A stretch of DNA of 41,296 nucleotides, taken from an uncultured Verrucomicrobiales bacterium (GTDB taxonomy: Bacteria; Verrucomicrobiota; Verrucomicrobiia; Limisphaerales; UBA1100). The position numbers were made by a program, and so were the translations under genes. The notes beneath the pieces were generated by a model that made no database searches, was not told where the DNA came from, and worked only from the letters and a program-made list of their open reading frames with translations. Every line of letters begins with the position of its first letter. Position 1 is the first letter of the stretch. Location: NCBI GenBank assembly GCA_913048135.1, contig CAJWVY010000007.1, positions 1 to 41,296 on the forward strand, in the 5' to 3' direction. Shown one piece after another: positions 30,411 to 38,574 of the stretch.

Positions 30411-31322
30411 TTAAGATTCGGGGGTCTCAAGGTTGAGGCCGTTGGCGCGGGCGGCGGCGCGGACGGTGTTGCGCAGCAGCATGGCGATGGTCATTGGTCC
30501 CACGCCGCCGGGATTGGGGGTGATGCGGCCGGCGATGGCTTGAACCTCGGCAAAGTCGACATCGCCCACGAGGCGGCTGCCGTTTTTAGCCTCGGGATCG
30601 GGGATGCGGTTGACGCCGACATCGATGACGACGGCGCCGGGTTTGACCATATCCGCTTTCACAAATTCGGGCACGCCCATGGCGGCGATGAGGATATCGG
30701 CGCGGCGACAGTGTTCGCCGATGTCGGCACTGCGGGAATGGCAAAGGGTGACTGTGGCGTTAGCGTGTTCGGATTTCTGGCAAAGGATTGCGGCCATGGG
30801 TTTGCCGACGATGTTGCCGCGGCCGAGGATCACGACTTCTGCGCCGCTGGTGGCGACGCCGCTGCGGATGAGCAGCTCATGGACGCCGGCGGGGGTACAC
30901 GGCACAAAGCCGTCGGTATCGCCGAGAAGCAGTTTGCCGACGTTCAGCGGGTGAAAGCCGTCGACATCCTTGTTGGCCGACACGGCGGCGAAGATGTTGG
31001 CTTCATTGATCTGCGATGGCAGGGGCGCCTGTACAAGGATGCCGTGCAGGGTGGGGTCGGCGTTGAGTTCGCCGATGAGCTTAAGCAGATCTTTCTCGGT
31101 GGTGTCTTCGGGCAGGATGCGGGTTTGGGACTGGATGCCGAGGCGGTCGCAGGCCTTTTCCTTCATGCCCACATAGACGCGGGAGGCGGGGTCTTCCCCA
31201 ACGCGGACAAAGACGAGGCCCGGCGGCGTGCCGTGGGCCTTTAAGGCCTCGGCGTGCCGCCGGGTTTCCTCGTGAATCTGATCGGCGATGGCGCGGCCAT
31301 CGATCAGGTTGTCGGAAGCCAC
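30411..31322 (-). CDS. folD: Bifunctional methylenetetrahydrofolate dehydrogenase/cyclohydrolase FolD
   Basis: A 303-residue one-carbon enzyme converting 5,10-methylene-THF to 10-formyl-THF with NADP. Recognisable segments are SRVYVGMKEKACDRLGI (with the catalytic Tyr and Lys), HGILVQAPLPSQI, DVDGFHPLNVGKL, PCTPAGV, VVILGRGNIVGKPMA (NADP loop) and NPGGVGPMTIAMLLRNT. Length is normal. It follows the SH3-domain protein by 5 bases in a long minus-strand run. Confidence 0.96.
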   Translation of the reverse strand: MASDNLIDGRAIADQIHEETRRHAEALKAHGTPPGLVFVRVGEDPASRVYVGMKEKACDRLGIQSQTRILPEDTTEKDLLKLIGELNADPTLHGILVQAPLPSQINEANIFAAVSANKDVDGFHPLNVGKLLLGDTDGFVPCTPAGVHELLIRSGVATSGAEVVILGRGNIVGKPMAAILCQKSEHANATVTLCHSRSADIGEHCRRADILIAAMGVPEFVKADMVKPGAVVIDVGVNRIPDPEAKNGSRLVGDVDFAEVQAIAGRITPNPGGVGPMTIAMLLRNTVRAAARANGLNLETPES

Positions 31323-31327
31323 GGAGC

Positions 31328-32902
31328 TTAGTTGGCTTCGGGTTTGTCCTCCCCCGATTGTTCGGGGGCGGATTCTTCCGGCTTGGAGTCTTCTTCCTTG
31401 GCCTTGTTTTCCTCGGCCTTGCGCTTGGCGTCTTCGGCTTCCTGTTGCGCCTTCTCCACAGCCTCTTTGCGGGCGGCGGCGATCTTGGAGATAAACTCCT
31501 GAGTGAGCTCGCCCTTGAGGGTGTTGACCAGCAGCACTGGGGTGTTTGCGTTGCGGGCATCGAGGGCTTCTTCGCCGCTGACGAGGACTTGTTTGCCGAC
31601 AAACCAGTTCAACTTGAGAGCAACCTGTTCGTCCAGCACGAGGTAGTTGATCTTCTTGCCGGAATCAAGGTGCTCCAGCACGTAACCGGTGGGAGACTGG
31701 ATATCCAGCGTGCGGCGTACGATACCTTCACGGGTTACAATACGCACGGGCTTGTCGGTCTTGGGCTTGGTGAGTGTGGGCGCGGGCAGGTTCGGGTTCA
31801 CCTTGGCGATCTGCACAGGCTTGGGGGCTTCCGGCTTGGGCGGCTTGGGAGCCTCGGGCTTGGCCGGGGTGGCTACTTCAGGCTTGGGGTTCACGGCCAC
31901 CTCGGTGGGGTTCACGGGTTTGGGGTTGGTGATGGAGGGGTTTTGCTTCACCTCCACGCCGCCGGGGGTTTGACCGTTGCCTTGGCCGAGCTCCTGAATG
32001 GGCAGAGTGACGGTAGGGTTATTCTGGCCGGTGGGCTTGGGCGGGGCCGGTGTCACTGGGGTGGGCACCACGGGTGTGGGGTTGGAGGTAACCGTAGGAA
32101 CGGGCGGGACTTCCACGACACCCACACTGGCTTGTTGGCGGGTGACGAATTGGGCGGCGACAAATACCGAGGCGTTTTGCGGAGCGAGCACTTCCATCCA
32201 TTTACCCTTGGAGGCACCCGTGAGGACGAGCTGGGAGCCGCGGGGCATTTTGGCGAGGACGGGGAATTGCTCGCCGGCACCGCCGCGAACATTGAGGTTG
32301 GTGGCGCGTACGGAGGAGACGTTGAGCTTCACCGGTTTGCCGGCAGCATCCACACCGTTCAGAATATTGGCGGCTTCCAAGAAATCGGAGTGGACCCACA
32401 GGCCGGCATCGGCGGGGACTTGCACGCGGTACCATTTGCGGGGTTCCCCGGCCTTGGGCGCAGCAATGTTGATCTCTTCGAGAATGTTGACTGGCTCATC
32501 TTTGTTAAATTGAAACACAAGTGAGCTGAAGATCGTAGCGCGGCCACGGGCACTGACGCGGGTGCCATTCACCAAGCCAACACCAATGGAAGGATCGGAG
32601 ACCGGTTGAACAGGCGCAGCGGTGGCAGCGGGTGCCGGAGTAGCAGGGATAGCCGGAGTAGCTGCAGGCGGCACAACTGCCGGAGTTGGTACAGCGGGGG
32701 TGACCGGTGCGGGCGGCACGGGCACGGCGGCCGGCGGCGGGGTGACCGGAGCCGGAGTCACGGGTGCCGGTGGCACCGGTGCGGGCGGCACGGGAGTGGC
32801 CGGCGGGACTGGGGTGGGAAAGGGTTCGGGTTGGCCTTGGGCCACGAGTAGGGTGGTCGCGGCCAAGCTCAACGCGGGGATGATGAGTCGGGTGGATTTC
32901 AT
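31328..32902 (-). CDS. Secreted SH3-domain protein with proline-rich arrays
   Basis: A 524-residue exported protein. A signal peptide covers about residues 1-22. Then a Pro/Val/Thr/Ala low-complexity array of short PVPPAPVTPA-like units (about 25-105) is followed by two bacterial SH3-like modules. The first includes WYRVQVPADAGLWVHSDFL; the second includes NLNVRGGAGEQFPVLAKMPRG. A second Pro/Lys/Asn-rich spacer leads to a conserved beta-rich C-terminal domain, and the end is a charged Lys/Glu/Ala tail. SH3 repeats of this kind usually bind cell-wall or envelope targets. The ATG overlaps the stop of the pseudouridine synthase (ATGA). Function is inferred as envelope-associated only. Confidence 0.78.
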   Translation of the reverse strand: MKSTRLIIPALSLAATTLLVAQGQPEPFPTPVPPATPVPPAPVPPAPVTPAPVTPPPAAVPVPPAPVTPAVPTPAVVPPAATPAIPATPAPAATAAPVQPVSDPSIGVGLVNGTRVSARGRATIFSSLVFQFNKDEPVNILEEINIAAPKAGEPRKWYRVQVPADAGLWVHSDFLEAANILNGVDAAGKPVKLNVSSVRATNLNVRGGAGEQFPVLAKMPRGSQLVLTGASKGKWMEVLAPQNASVFVAAQFVTRQQASVGVVEVPPVPTVTSNPTPVVPTPVTPAPPKPTGQNNPTVTLPIQELGQGNGQTPGGVEVKQNPSITNPKPVNPTEVAVNPKPEVATPAKPEAPKPPKPEAPKPVQIAKVNPNLPAPTLTKPKTDKPVRIVTREGIVRRTLDIQSPTGYVLEHLDSGKKINYLVLDEQVALKLNWFVGKQVLVSGEEALDARNANTPVLLVNTLKGELTQEFISKIAAARKEAVEKAQQEAEDAKRKAEENKAKEEDSKPEESAPEQSGEDKPEAN

Positions 32903-33606
32903 TGTGTCCTCTGCAGTGTTCGTATTTCTGTTTTTGTCAGTGTTCGCCATTTACCGGTTGGCAATTCGCCGAGCTTGACGGTGCCAATCTGCACCCGGAC
33001 CAGCCGGGTAACTTTCAAATCTTGTGTCTCAAACATGCGACGAATTTCGCGGTTCTTCCCTTCGGTCAGCTCCAAATCCACCAAGCTTCGGGTGCCGTTG
33101 GCGCTGATCAATGTGGCTTCGGTGGCCCGCAACGTTTCGCCGCGGTGCACCACGCCCTGCGTGAAAAGCTTGAGGGTTCGGTGAGTCACCTTTCCTTCCA
33201 CTTCCACGCGATAAACCTTAGGGAGCTCGTACCGTGGATGGGTGATCCGCAGTGCAAATTCGCCGTCGTTTGTGGCAAAGATCAATCCTTCACTGTCGCG
33301 ATCCAGTCGTCCCACGGGTTTCAGGTCCCAGTCCGCCGGCAGCAAGTCGCCCAGTAGGGCACGTTTGCGCTCGTCTTTCCGGGTACACAAAACACCACGA
33401 GGCTTGTGTACCGCCACGTAATGATGACGAAGGGGTTGAATATGGCGGCCGTCCACGGTCACCACGTCGGCTTTTGGGTTGATTTGAACCCCTTGCCGAG
33501 TGATGCGTTGGCCGTTTACCTCCACGCGGCCTTCCCGGATGATCGTTTCGCTGGCTCGCCGCGAAGCGATTCCGGCCTGAGCCAAGAATTTTTGCAGGCG
33601 CACCAT
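32899..33606 (-). CDS. rluB: RsuA/RluB-family pseudouridine synthase
   Basis: A 235-residue rRNA-modifying enzyme. An N-terminal S4 RNA-binding domain (VRLQKFLAQAGIASRRASE, residues 2-20, to about 60) is followed by the catalytic domain with PVGRLDRDSEGL holding the nucleophile Asp102. NKPRG appears as HKPRGVLCT. KVYRVEVEG and EGKNREIRRMFE are also standard. RluB (23S position 2605) is the likeliest subgroup, but RsuA/RluF cannot be excluded. ATG 33606 is supported by GGAGGA about 6 bases upstream. It is followed by the SH3 protein with a 4-base overlap. Confidence 0.9.
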   Translation of the reverse strand: MVRLQKFLAQAGIASRRASETIIREGRVEVNGQRITRQGVQINPKADVVTVDGRHIQPLRHHYVAVHKPRGVLCTRKDERKRALLGDLLPADWDLKPVGRLDRDSEGLIFATNDGEFALRITHPRYELPKVYRVEVEGKVTHRTLKLFTQGVVHRGETLRATEATLISANGTRSLVDLELTEGKNREIRRMFETQDLKVTRLVRVQIGTVKLGELPTGKWRTLTKTEIRTLQRTQ

Positions 33607-33668
33607 CAACTTTCCTCCGGATACAGAACACACGCTCGGTATCCAACCGGGAAAACAGAAGACGCCAT

Positions 33669-33684
33669 CCGGGCGAAGGCCCGG
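33669..33684 (-). terminator. Hairpin between the small basic protein and rluB
   Basis: CCGGGC (33669-33674) and GCCCGG (33679-33684) form a perfect 6-bp stem with a 4-base loop, about 30 bases past the small basic protein stop. On the minus strand it is followed by a T-rich but interrupted stretch, so it may be a terminator or a processing site. Confidence 0.35.
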
Positions 33685-33712
33685 GACATCGAAGTTGAAA
33701 AATCAGAAGAAC

Positions 33713-33868
33713 CTATTCAGCGGGCTTGGTCTTCCGTAAACCGGAGACGCGCTCGCCGTCCTTCCACTGACCCCGCTTCCGAAGCAGCGCGACTCGTTCC
33801 CAACGTTTCAAAACGTTGCGCTTCGCACCCACGGATCCGGCGGTCTTTAAACTACGATGTCGTGACAT
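33713..33868 (-). CDS. Small basic protein of the Verrucomicrobia/Chlamydiae family (TIGR04137-like)
   Basis: A 51-residue, strongly basic protein starting MSRHRSLKTAGSVGAKRNVL. The pattern is S-L-K near the start, AKRNVLKRWERV in the centre, LLRKRGQWKDGERV, then GLRKTKP at the end. It matches the small basic protein described as nearly universal in Verrucomicrobia and Chlamydiae, which I recall as TIGR04137. Function is unknown; its charge suggests RNA or ribosome association. ATG 33868 has GAGGA about 9 bases upstream. It is a good lineage marker for the window. Confidence 0.88.
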   Translation of the reverse strand: MSRHRSLKTAGSVGAKRNVLKRWERVALLRKRGQWKDGERVSGLRKTKPAE

Positions 33869-34106
33869 AAATCTGTTTCCTCGTCACCTCGCCATGACAA
33901 GTCTGGAGGCCGATAGGGGCACACCTTTCCTTGGCACGGGCGAGGCCAACTATTAGTTGATGGCTCGCGCCAGCGGCAAAAGTTAGTTACTAACACTGCT
34001 AACACCTGTTAACAACCGTTTTTTCGGATTTTTTTGTTAGCTCAATTCGCCGCCGCCCAGCATTGCTTTGAGGCCCTGGTTTCGGTAGCGTCCCACCCCT
34101 GTTGTC
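33869..34106. promoter_or_regulatory. Divergent intergenic region between the small basic protein and cstA
   Basis: A 238-base gap between divergent genes, so it must hold promoters in both directions. It contains a cluster of short palindromes: GTTAGT-T-ACTAAC at 33982-33994 and TGTTAACA at 34007-34014, with a further GCTAACA between them. T-tracts follow at 34019-34037. The repeated (G)TTA(A/G)/(T/C)TAAC units suggest a regulator-binding site, perhaps for cstA, which is carbon-starvation controlled in other bacteria. No specific regulator can be named. No Shine-Dalgarno is obvious for cstA. Confidence 0.4.
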
Positions 34107-35954
34107 ATGGAAACACTCCTGATTGCCCTGCTGGCCGGAATTGGCTTCATCGTCGCCTACCACACCTACGGCCGTTGGTTGGGCAGCAAAATCTTCCGAC
34201 TATCTGCGGATGCAGTCTGCCCCAGTAAACGGTTAGAGGACGGCATCGATTATGTGCCCACACGCAAATCCGTGGTCTTCGGGCACCATTTTACCTCTAT
34301 TGCCGGCACTGGCCCAATCGTCGGCCCAGCTATCGCGATCATGTGGGGTTGGGTGCCCGCGCTGCTTTGGGTGGTGTTCGGTTCCATCTTCATTGGCGCG
34401 GTACATGACTTCGGTGCTTTGGTCGTCAGCCTCCGCAACAACGGCCAAACCGTCGGTGACATCGCCGGCCGCTTGCTGAACAAACGCGTGCGGTTGTTGT
34501 TTCTGTTTACCTTGTTCATGGCGCTGACCGTGGTGCTTGCCATCTTTGGTTTGGTGATCGCCGCTGTGTTCAAACAATACCCGGCGGCGATCTTCCCGTG
34601 CGTGGTGCAAATTCCCATCGCGGTAATCATTGGCGTGATGCTGCATCGTAAGGGGGGCGAATTGCTCCTGCCATCGCTTCTAGCGCTGGGCGTGATGTAC
34701 ATCACGGTGATCTTCGGGGACCGAGGATTTCTGGGTGACTTCAATGCCGCGCTCGCCGCCTGGCCCATTTGGATGTGGGTCATCGTGTTACTTGGTTATT
34801 CCTACGTGGCGTCTGTATTGCCGGTGTGGACCCTGTTGCAGCCGCGCGATTACATCAACTCGCTGCAGCTCATTTCCGCGTTGGTTTTGATTGTGCTCGG
34901 ATTGTTTGTGGCCGCCATGTTTCCCGGCGAAGGTCAAGAGCTGGCGATGGTGGCGCCCGCGTGGGATTTGAATCCCGAGAATGCACCGGTTATTTTTCCG
35001 TTTCTCTTTATCACCATCGCCTGCGGCGCGTGCAGCGGATTTCATTGTCTCGTCTCCAGCGGCACGAGCAGTAAACAGCTAAAAGATGAACCTGATGCCC
35101 GCTTTGTGGGCTACGGCAGCATGCTCACCGAAGGGTTTCTGGCCACCTTGGTGATTGTAGCCTGTGGCGCCGGCCTGGGCTTGGGGCTGATGAAAGACGG
35201 AGTCATGCTCACAGGCGATGCGGCCTGGGCCGCGCAGTACGGCGATTGGTTGGCGGCCAAAGCGTTGGGCGCCAAAGTGGGGGCTTTTGTGCAAGGCTCG
35301 GCAAATTTCTTGCAATCGTTGGGTATTGCCGCTCCGGTTGCGATTGCCTTGATGGGCGTGCTCGTGGCTTCCTTTGCCGGCACTACACTTGATACAGCCT
35401 GCCGTTTGCAACGCTACGTGGTGCAAGAATTGGCGGCTACTCTGGGCGGTAAGGTGGGCATTGAAGGCGCGCAACCGGCCGCGCCGTTTGCCTTGTTGCA
35501 GAACAAACATGGAGCGACGATTTTCGCAGTGGTGCTCGCCACCGCCATGGCGTCCATTCCTCAGGGCGGGGCGGAGTGGAGTTTGGCCAATGCCGGCAAA
35601 GGCGGGTTGACGTTATGGCCGCTCTTTGGCGCGACAAACCAGTTGCTTGCTGGGTTGTCGTTTATGGTTATTGCATTTTATCTGTGGCGGCGCGGACGGG
35701 CGGTTTGGTTTATTGTCATCCCCATGTTGTTCATGTTGGTGATGCCCATGTGGGCGATGCTGCATCAACTCTTCGTGGCACCGGGCTGGCTCAAGGCGGG
35801 CCAGGAAAATTATCTGCTCGGCGGTATTGGGCTTGCCACGATCGCGTTGGAGATCTGGATGATCATTGAGGCGGCGCGATTGTTTCCGAAAGCCAAAGGG
35901 GTGTTGGAGGAGAGTTTGGAGACACCGGATTTGCGGCCCGAGACTGAGGGATGA
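34107..35954 (+). CDS. cstA: Carbon starvation protein CstA family transporter
   Basis: A 615-residue polytopic membrane protein with about 15 or more hydrophobic segments. Members import peptides or pyruvate during carbon limitation. The signature N-terminal region is present: GRWLGSKIFRL, DYVPTRKSVVFGHHFTSIAGTGPIVGPAIA, and GAVHDFGALVVSLRNNGQTVGDIAG. GACSGFHCLVSSGTSSKQL in the middle and FGATNQLLAGLSF near the C terminus are also conserved. It is shorter than E. coli CstA (about 700 residues), as in many other phyla. It overlaps nadD by 4 bases (ATGA). Confidence 0.94.
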   Translation: METLLIALLAGIGFIVAYHTYGRWLGSKIFRLSADAVCPSKRLEDGIDYVPTRKSVVFGHHFTSIAGTGPIVGPAIAIMWGWVPALLWVVFGSIFIGAVHDFGALVVSLRNNGQTVGDIAGRLLNKRVRLLFLFTLFMALTVVLAIFGLVIAAVFKQYPAAIFPCVVQIPIAVIIGVMLHRKGGELLLPSLLALGVMYITVIFGDRGFLGDFNAALAAWPIWMWVIVLLGYSYVASVLPVWTLLQPRDYINSLQLISALVLIVLGLFVAAMFPGEGQELAMVAPAWDLNPENAPVIFPFLFITIACGACSGFHCLVSSGTSSKQLKDEPDARFVGYGSMLTEGFLATLVIVACGAGLGLGLMKDGVMLTGDAAWAAQYGDWLAAKALGAKVGAFVQGSANFLQSLGIAAPVAIALMGVLVASFAGTTLDTACRLQRYVVQELAATLGGKVGIEGAQPAAPFALLQNKHGATIFAVVLATAMASIPQGGAEWSLANAGKGGLTLWPLFGATNQLLAGLSFMVIAFYLWRRGRAVWFIVIPMLFMLVMPMWAMLHQLFVAPGWLKAGQENYLLGGIGLATIALEIWMIIEAARLFPKAKGVLEESLETPDLRPETEG

Positions 35955-36547
35955 CCGACTCCGATCTGCAATCCATCGCGGTGTTCGGGGGATCCTTTGA
36001 TCCGGTGCACAACGGGCATGTGATGATTGCCCGATCGGCATTGGCGGAACTGGAGTTGGACCGGCTCATCGTGATGCCCGCGGCGCAGTCGCCGTTCAAG
36101 CCGGATCAGACATTGGCACCGGCGGCCGCGCGAATGGAAATGTTGCGCGCGGCATTTTCCGGCGAACCGGAAATCGAAATCAGCTCTTGGGAATTGGACC
36201 GAGGTGGGGTCTCTTATTCTATTGAAACCCTGCGCGCTCTGGCGGCAGAGCATCCGGAAGCGCAGTTATTTTACCTCATTGGCGCAGATCATGTGGCGAC
36301 GTTGCCGCAATGGCGGGAGGCGGACGCGCTTGCGGCGGCGGCCACCTTTGTGGTAGTGCCTCGGCCGGGCGCGCCGGAAGAGGCTTTTCCCAAGCCGTTT
36401 CGCGGGCGTTATTTACAGGGCAAACCAATGGCGATTTCGGCGAGCGAAATTCGGGAACGACTGCGGGCCGGGCGGTCCGTGGCAAATTTTGTGCCGCCAC
36501 CGGTTGCGCAATTGCTCAACTCAATGCAGATTTACTCGGAGAACTGA
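35951..36547 (+). CDS. nadD: Nicotinate-nucleotide adenylyltransferase NadD
   Basis: A 198-residue enzyme adenylating nicotinate mononucleotide in NAD synthesis. The nucleotidyltransferase motif is VFGGSFDPVHNGHV (residues 11-24). Then come LIVMPAAQSPFK, the YLIGADHVATLPQWRE segment and ISASEIRERLRAGRSV (the ISxSxIR motif). Length is typical. It overlaps cstA by 4 bases and shares one base with the rsfS start (TGATG), so the nadD-rsfS pair, common across bacteria, is intact. Confidence 0.95.
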   Translation: MTDSDLQSIAVFGGSFDPVHNGHVMIARSALAELELDRLIVMPAAQSPFKPDQTLAPAAARMEMLRAAFSGEPEIEISSWELDRGGVSYSIETLRALAAEHPEAQLFYLIGADHVATLPQWREADALAAAATFVVVPRPGAPEEAFPKPFRGRYLQGKPMAISASEIRERLRAGRSVANFVPPPVAQLLNSMQIYSEN

Positions 36548-36900
36548 TGCAGGGACTGGAATTGGCAGAGGCATGCCGTTTGTATGCCGAAGAGAAAAAG
36601 GCGGAGGATGTGATCGTCCTCGACGTTCGTGAAGTGTCCACTATCACGGATTATTTCGTGATCGCCACCGGCACTAGCGAGCCGCATGTGCGAGCGATCT
36701 GGACGGAGGTGGCGGACAGCATCAAGCAACAGCACGGGGTAGCCGTGGGCAAGCCGGAAGGGGTGCGGAATAATAAATGGGTGGTGCTGGATTATTTTGA
36801 CGTGATCGTGCATGTGATGATCAAGGACATCCGTGATGAGTACGATCTCGAGGGGCTGTGGAATGACGCCCCGCAAGTGACCGCGGAACCGGTGACTTAG
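36547..36900 (+). CDS. rsfS: Ribosomal silencing factor RsfS
   Basis: A 117-residue protein of the RsfS/YbeB/iojap family that binds ribosomal protein L14 and blocks subunit joining in starvation. VIVLDVREVSTITDYFVIATGTSEPHVRAI, GKPEGVRNNKWVVLDYFDVIVHVM and the final YDLEGLWNDAP are family hallmarks. It is translationally coupled to nadD. Its TAG (36898-36900) overlaps the TAA of the convergent DUF4149 gene (36897-36899), leaving no space for a separate terminator. Confidence 0.95.
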   Translation: MQGLELAEACRLYAEEKKAEDVIVLDVREVSTITDYFVIATGTSEPHVRAIWTEVADSIKQQHGVAVGKPEGVRNNKWVVLDYFDVIVHVMIKDIRDEYDLEGLWNDAPQVTAEPVT

Positions 36901-37439
36901 TTTTCCTTCTGATTCAACTCCGTGGCCAGACGCCACGTGAGAATGAACTGGGCGAGCAGCCCAAGCAACACCAGCAGATTGCCGACCTGCGACAGGCCGT
37001 GCAGCGGCCCGAATTGTTTCGCGGCGGTCTGTTGTACTTCAGGCGTGACGTTTAGCCCAAAGTAATCGGCGTACTTCGCATGATGCATGGCATCGAGCTT
37101 GGGCATGATCCAAACCATGCTGACCACAATCAACAGGATTACCGTTCCGAGCACCAGTGCCTGAGGCACTTGAAAACGCCGCGCGTTCCAGCGCCAGCCA
37201 ATCGCCATGGTGCCGAGCGAAATGCTGGCGCAGGCGATCTGGAAGGCGGTGAATTTGCCGATGAGATAGCGCGCGGCAATGCCGTCCTCGGGCTTGGGCA
37301 GGATGGGTTCCAGTGCGGGGCTGAAAAAAGCCGGCCCGGCGACGAAGGTGAAAAAGACCGCGCCTCCCAGCCACACCGCGGCGTTAAGGGCGGCGATTAG
37401 GGCGACGATTTTTTTTGGGTTAGATTTTTTTGGCGTCAA
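36897..37439 (-). CDS. DUF4149-like membrane protein
   Basis: A protein of about 180 residues with four hydrophobic helices. ALNAAVWLGGAVFFTFVAGPAFF and the C-terminal HGLSQVGNLLVLLGLLAQFI resemble the DUF4149/TMEM205-like family; function is unknown. No ATG fits. TTG 37439 is favoured because GGAG lies 7 bases upstream and the start overlaps the end of the YihY gene by 20 bases; GTG 37475 is the alternative. An A8 homopolymer near the 5' end could be a slippage or assembly-error site. Confidence 0.65.
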   Translation of the reverse strand: MTPKKSNPKKIVALIAALNAAVWLGGAVFFTFVAGPAFFSPALEPILPKPEDGIAARYLIGKFTAFQIACASISLGTMAIGWRWNARRFQVPQALVLGTVILLIVVSMVWIMPKLDAMHHAKYADYFGLNVTPEVQQTAAKQFGPLHGLSQVGNLLVLLGLLAQFILTWRLATELNQKEN

Positions 37440-38466
37440 CAGGCTTCTCCGGTTCGGCGTCCTTATCCTCCACACTCTCGGTCAACGGCGAGGAATGGTA
37501 TTGCACCCGTGCGGCCACGAGCGCGCCGTACAGGATGATGAGCCACGTGAAATAAACCGCCAGCATGAACACGGGTAAAAGGCCCAGGCTGCCGCCGTAG
37601 GTTTTGGTGTACAGATCGTTTTTCATCAGCACATGCGAAACGTACATGGCGCTGAGTACGTGGTTCAGCTGCCAGAGTATGCCGGCAACCAATCCACCCC
37701 AAAAGGCCGCGCTCCAGGAGACAATCATGTTGGGTATGAGTTTGTAGAGAAATGTCAGCCCGGCCATGGCAAACAGCAGAGGCACCAGCGTATTGATAAA
37801 TCCGCCAAAGCTCCGCAATTGTTGACTGAGATCATCGAAGACGCCGCCATGGGTCAGAGCTAGTGCAATGATGATACAGCCGGGGCCGAGGATCAGGGGC
37901 AGGGAAAATTTGAGGATCTGCGCGTACCACGCCCGCGAGCGGCGGATGCTGAAGAGATCGTTGAAGGTATCCTCCAGCTGCATCACGACCAGCAGGCCGA
38001 GATAGATAAAGACCAGCGCGGTGAGGACACCGGTTTTGTCCAACCGAATTTGGCTGGCAAGGTTGGTGATGAAGTTGTTGATGTTTTGCTCGAGGTTGGT
38101 GCGGATAGTTTGGATTTTCTCCTCCACCGCAGAATCTTTGTGGCTCGTTGAGGCGGGCAACACGCTGACGACGATTTTACTGACAAACCGCTGCACCGAT
38201 TGCGATTCGTCATGCGTGGCGGCCGAGGAGATGGCCGCGGCCAAGGCCAGCACGGGCACCAGAGCGAGCAGGGAATTAAACGCCAGCGCGGCAGCCCGCA
38301 TGTAGCAACGCTCTTCATCAAACTTGCGGTAGGCCAGCAGGATGAAACGCGCCACGCGCATCCAGCGCTTGGGCAGCACTTCGCGGCTTTCCTTGTCGCA
38401 CACCCGTTTCAGGTCTTCCCGGAAGATCTTCCACGGGTTGGGAATGTTGGGTAGCGGGTTCTCCAC
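37420..38466 (-). CDS. YihY/virulence factor BrkB family membrane protein
   Basis: A polytopic membrane protein, about 348 residues from GTG 38466. The region RFILLAYRKFDEERCYMRAAALAFNSLLALVPVLALA is the family's opening helix pair. VFIYLGLLVVMQLEDTFNDLFSIRRSRAWYAQILKF and WGGLVAGILWQLNHVLSAMYV follow, and YGGSLGLLPVFMLAVYFTWLIILYGALVAA closes the fold. It was once called RNase BN, wrongly for this family. The start is uncertain: the frame is open back to 38598, overlapping ftsK, and GTG 38466, TTG 38505 or ATG 38361 are possible. The loop between helices 1 and 2 is longer than usual and hydrophilic. Confidence 0.85.
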   Translation of the reverse strand: MENPLPNIPNPWKIFREDLKRVCDKESREVLPKRWMRVARFILLAYRKFDEERCYMRAAALAFNSLLALVPVLALAAAISSAATHDESQSVQRFVSKIVVSVLPASTSHKDSAVEEKIQTIRTNLEQNINNFITNLASQIRLDKTGVLTALVFIYLGLLVVMQLEDTFNDLFSIRRSRAWYAQILKFSLPLILGPGCIIIALALTHGGVFDDLSQQLRSFGGFINTLVPLLFAMAGLTFLYKLIPNMIVSWSAAFWGGLVAGILWQLNHVLSAMYVSHVLMKNDLYTKTYGGSLGLLPVFMLAVYFTWLIILYGALVAARVQYHSSPLTESVEDKDAEPEKPVDAKKI

Positions 38467-38574
38467 GAAAGTGAAACGGCTACCATTTTTGGCGGTGAAA
38501 TTCAATTTCCGAACCGGGCACGGGCCAGTTTGAGCTTTAAAATAGCCCCCTTTTCTGCTGTACTGTCCGCACGG

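Noticed and set aside
31358-32524. A 388-codon glycine-rich frame on the plus strand
   Set aside because: It mirrors the Pro-rich SH3 protein (Pro codons read backwards give Gly/Trp/Arg), so it is a compositional shadow.
33406-33870. A 154-codon plus-strand frame across the rluB start and the small basic protein
   Set aside because: It runs antisense to both; the small basic protein on the minus strand has clear family resemblance and a ribosome-binding site.
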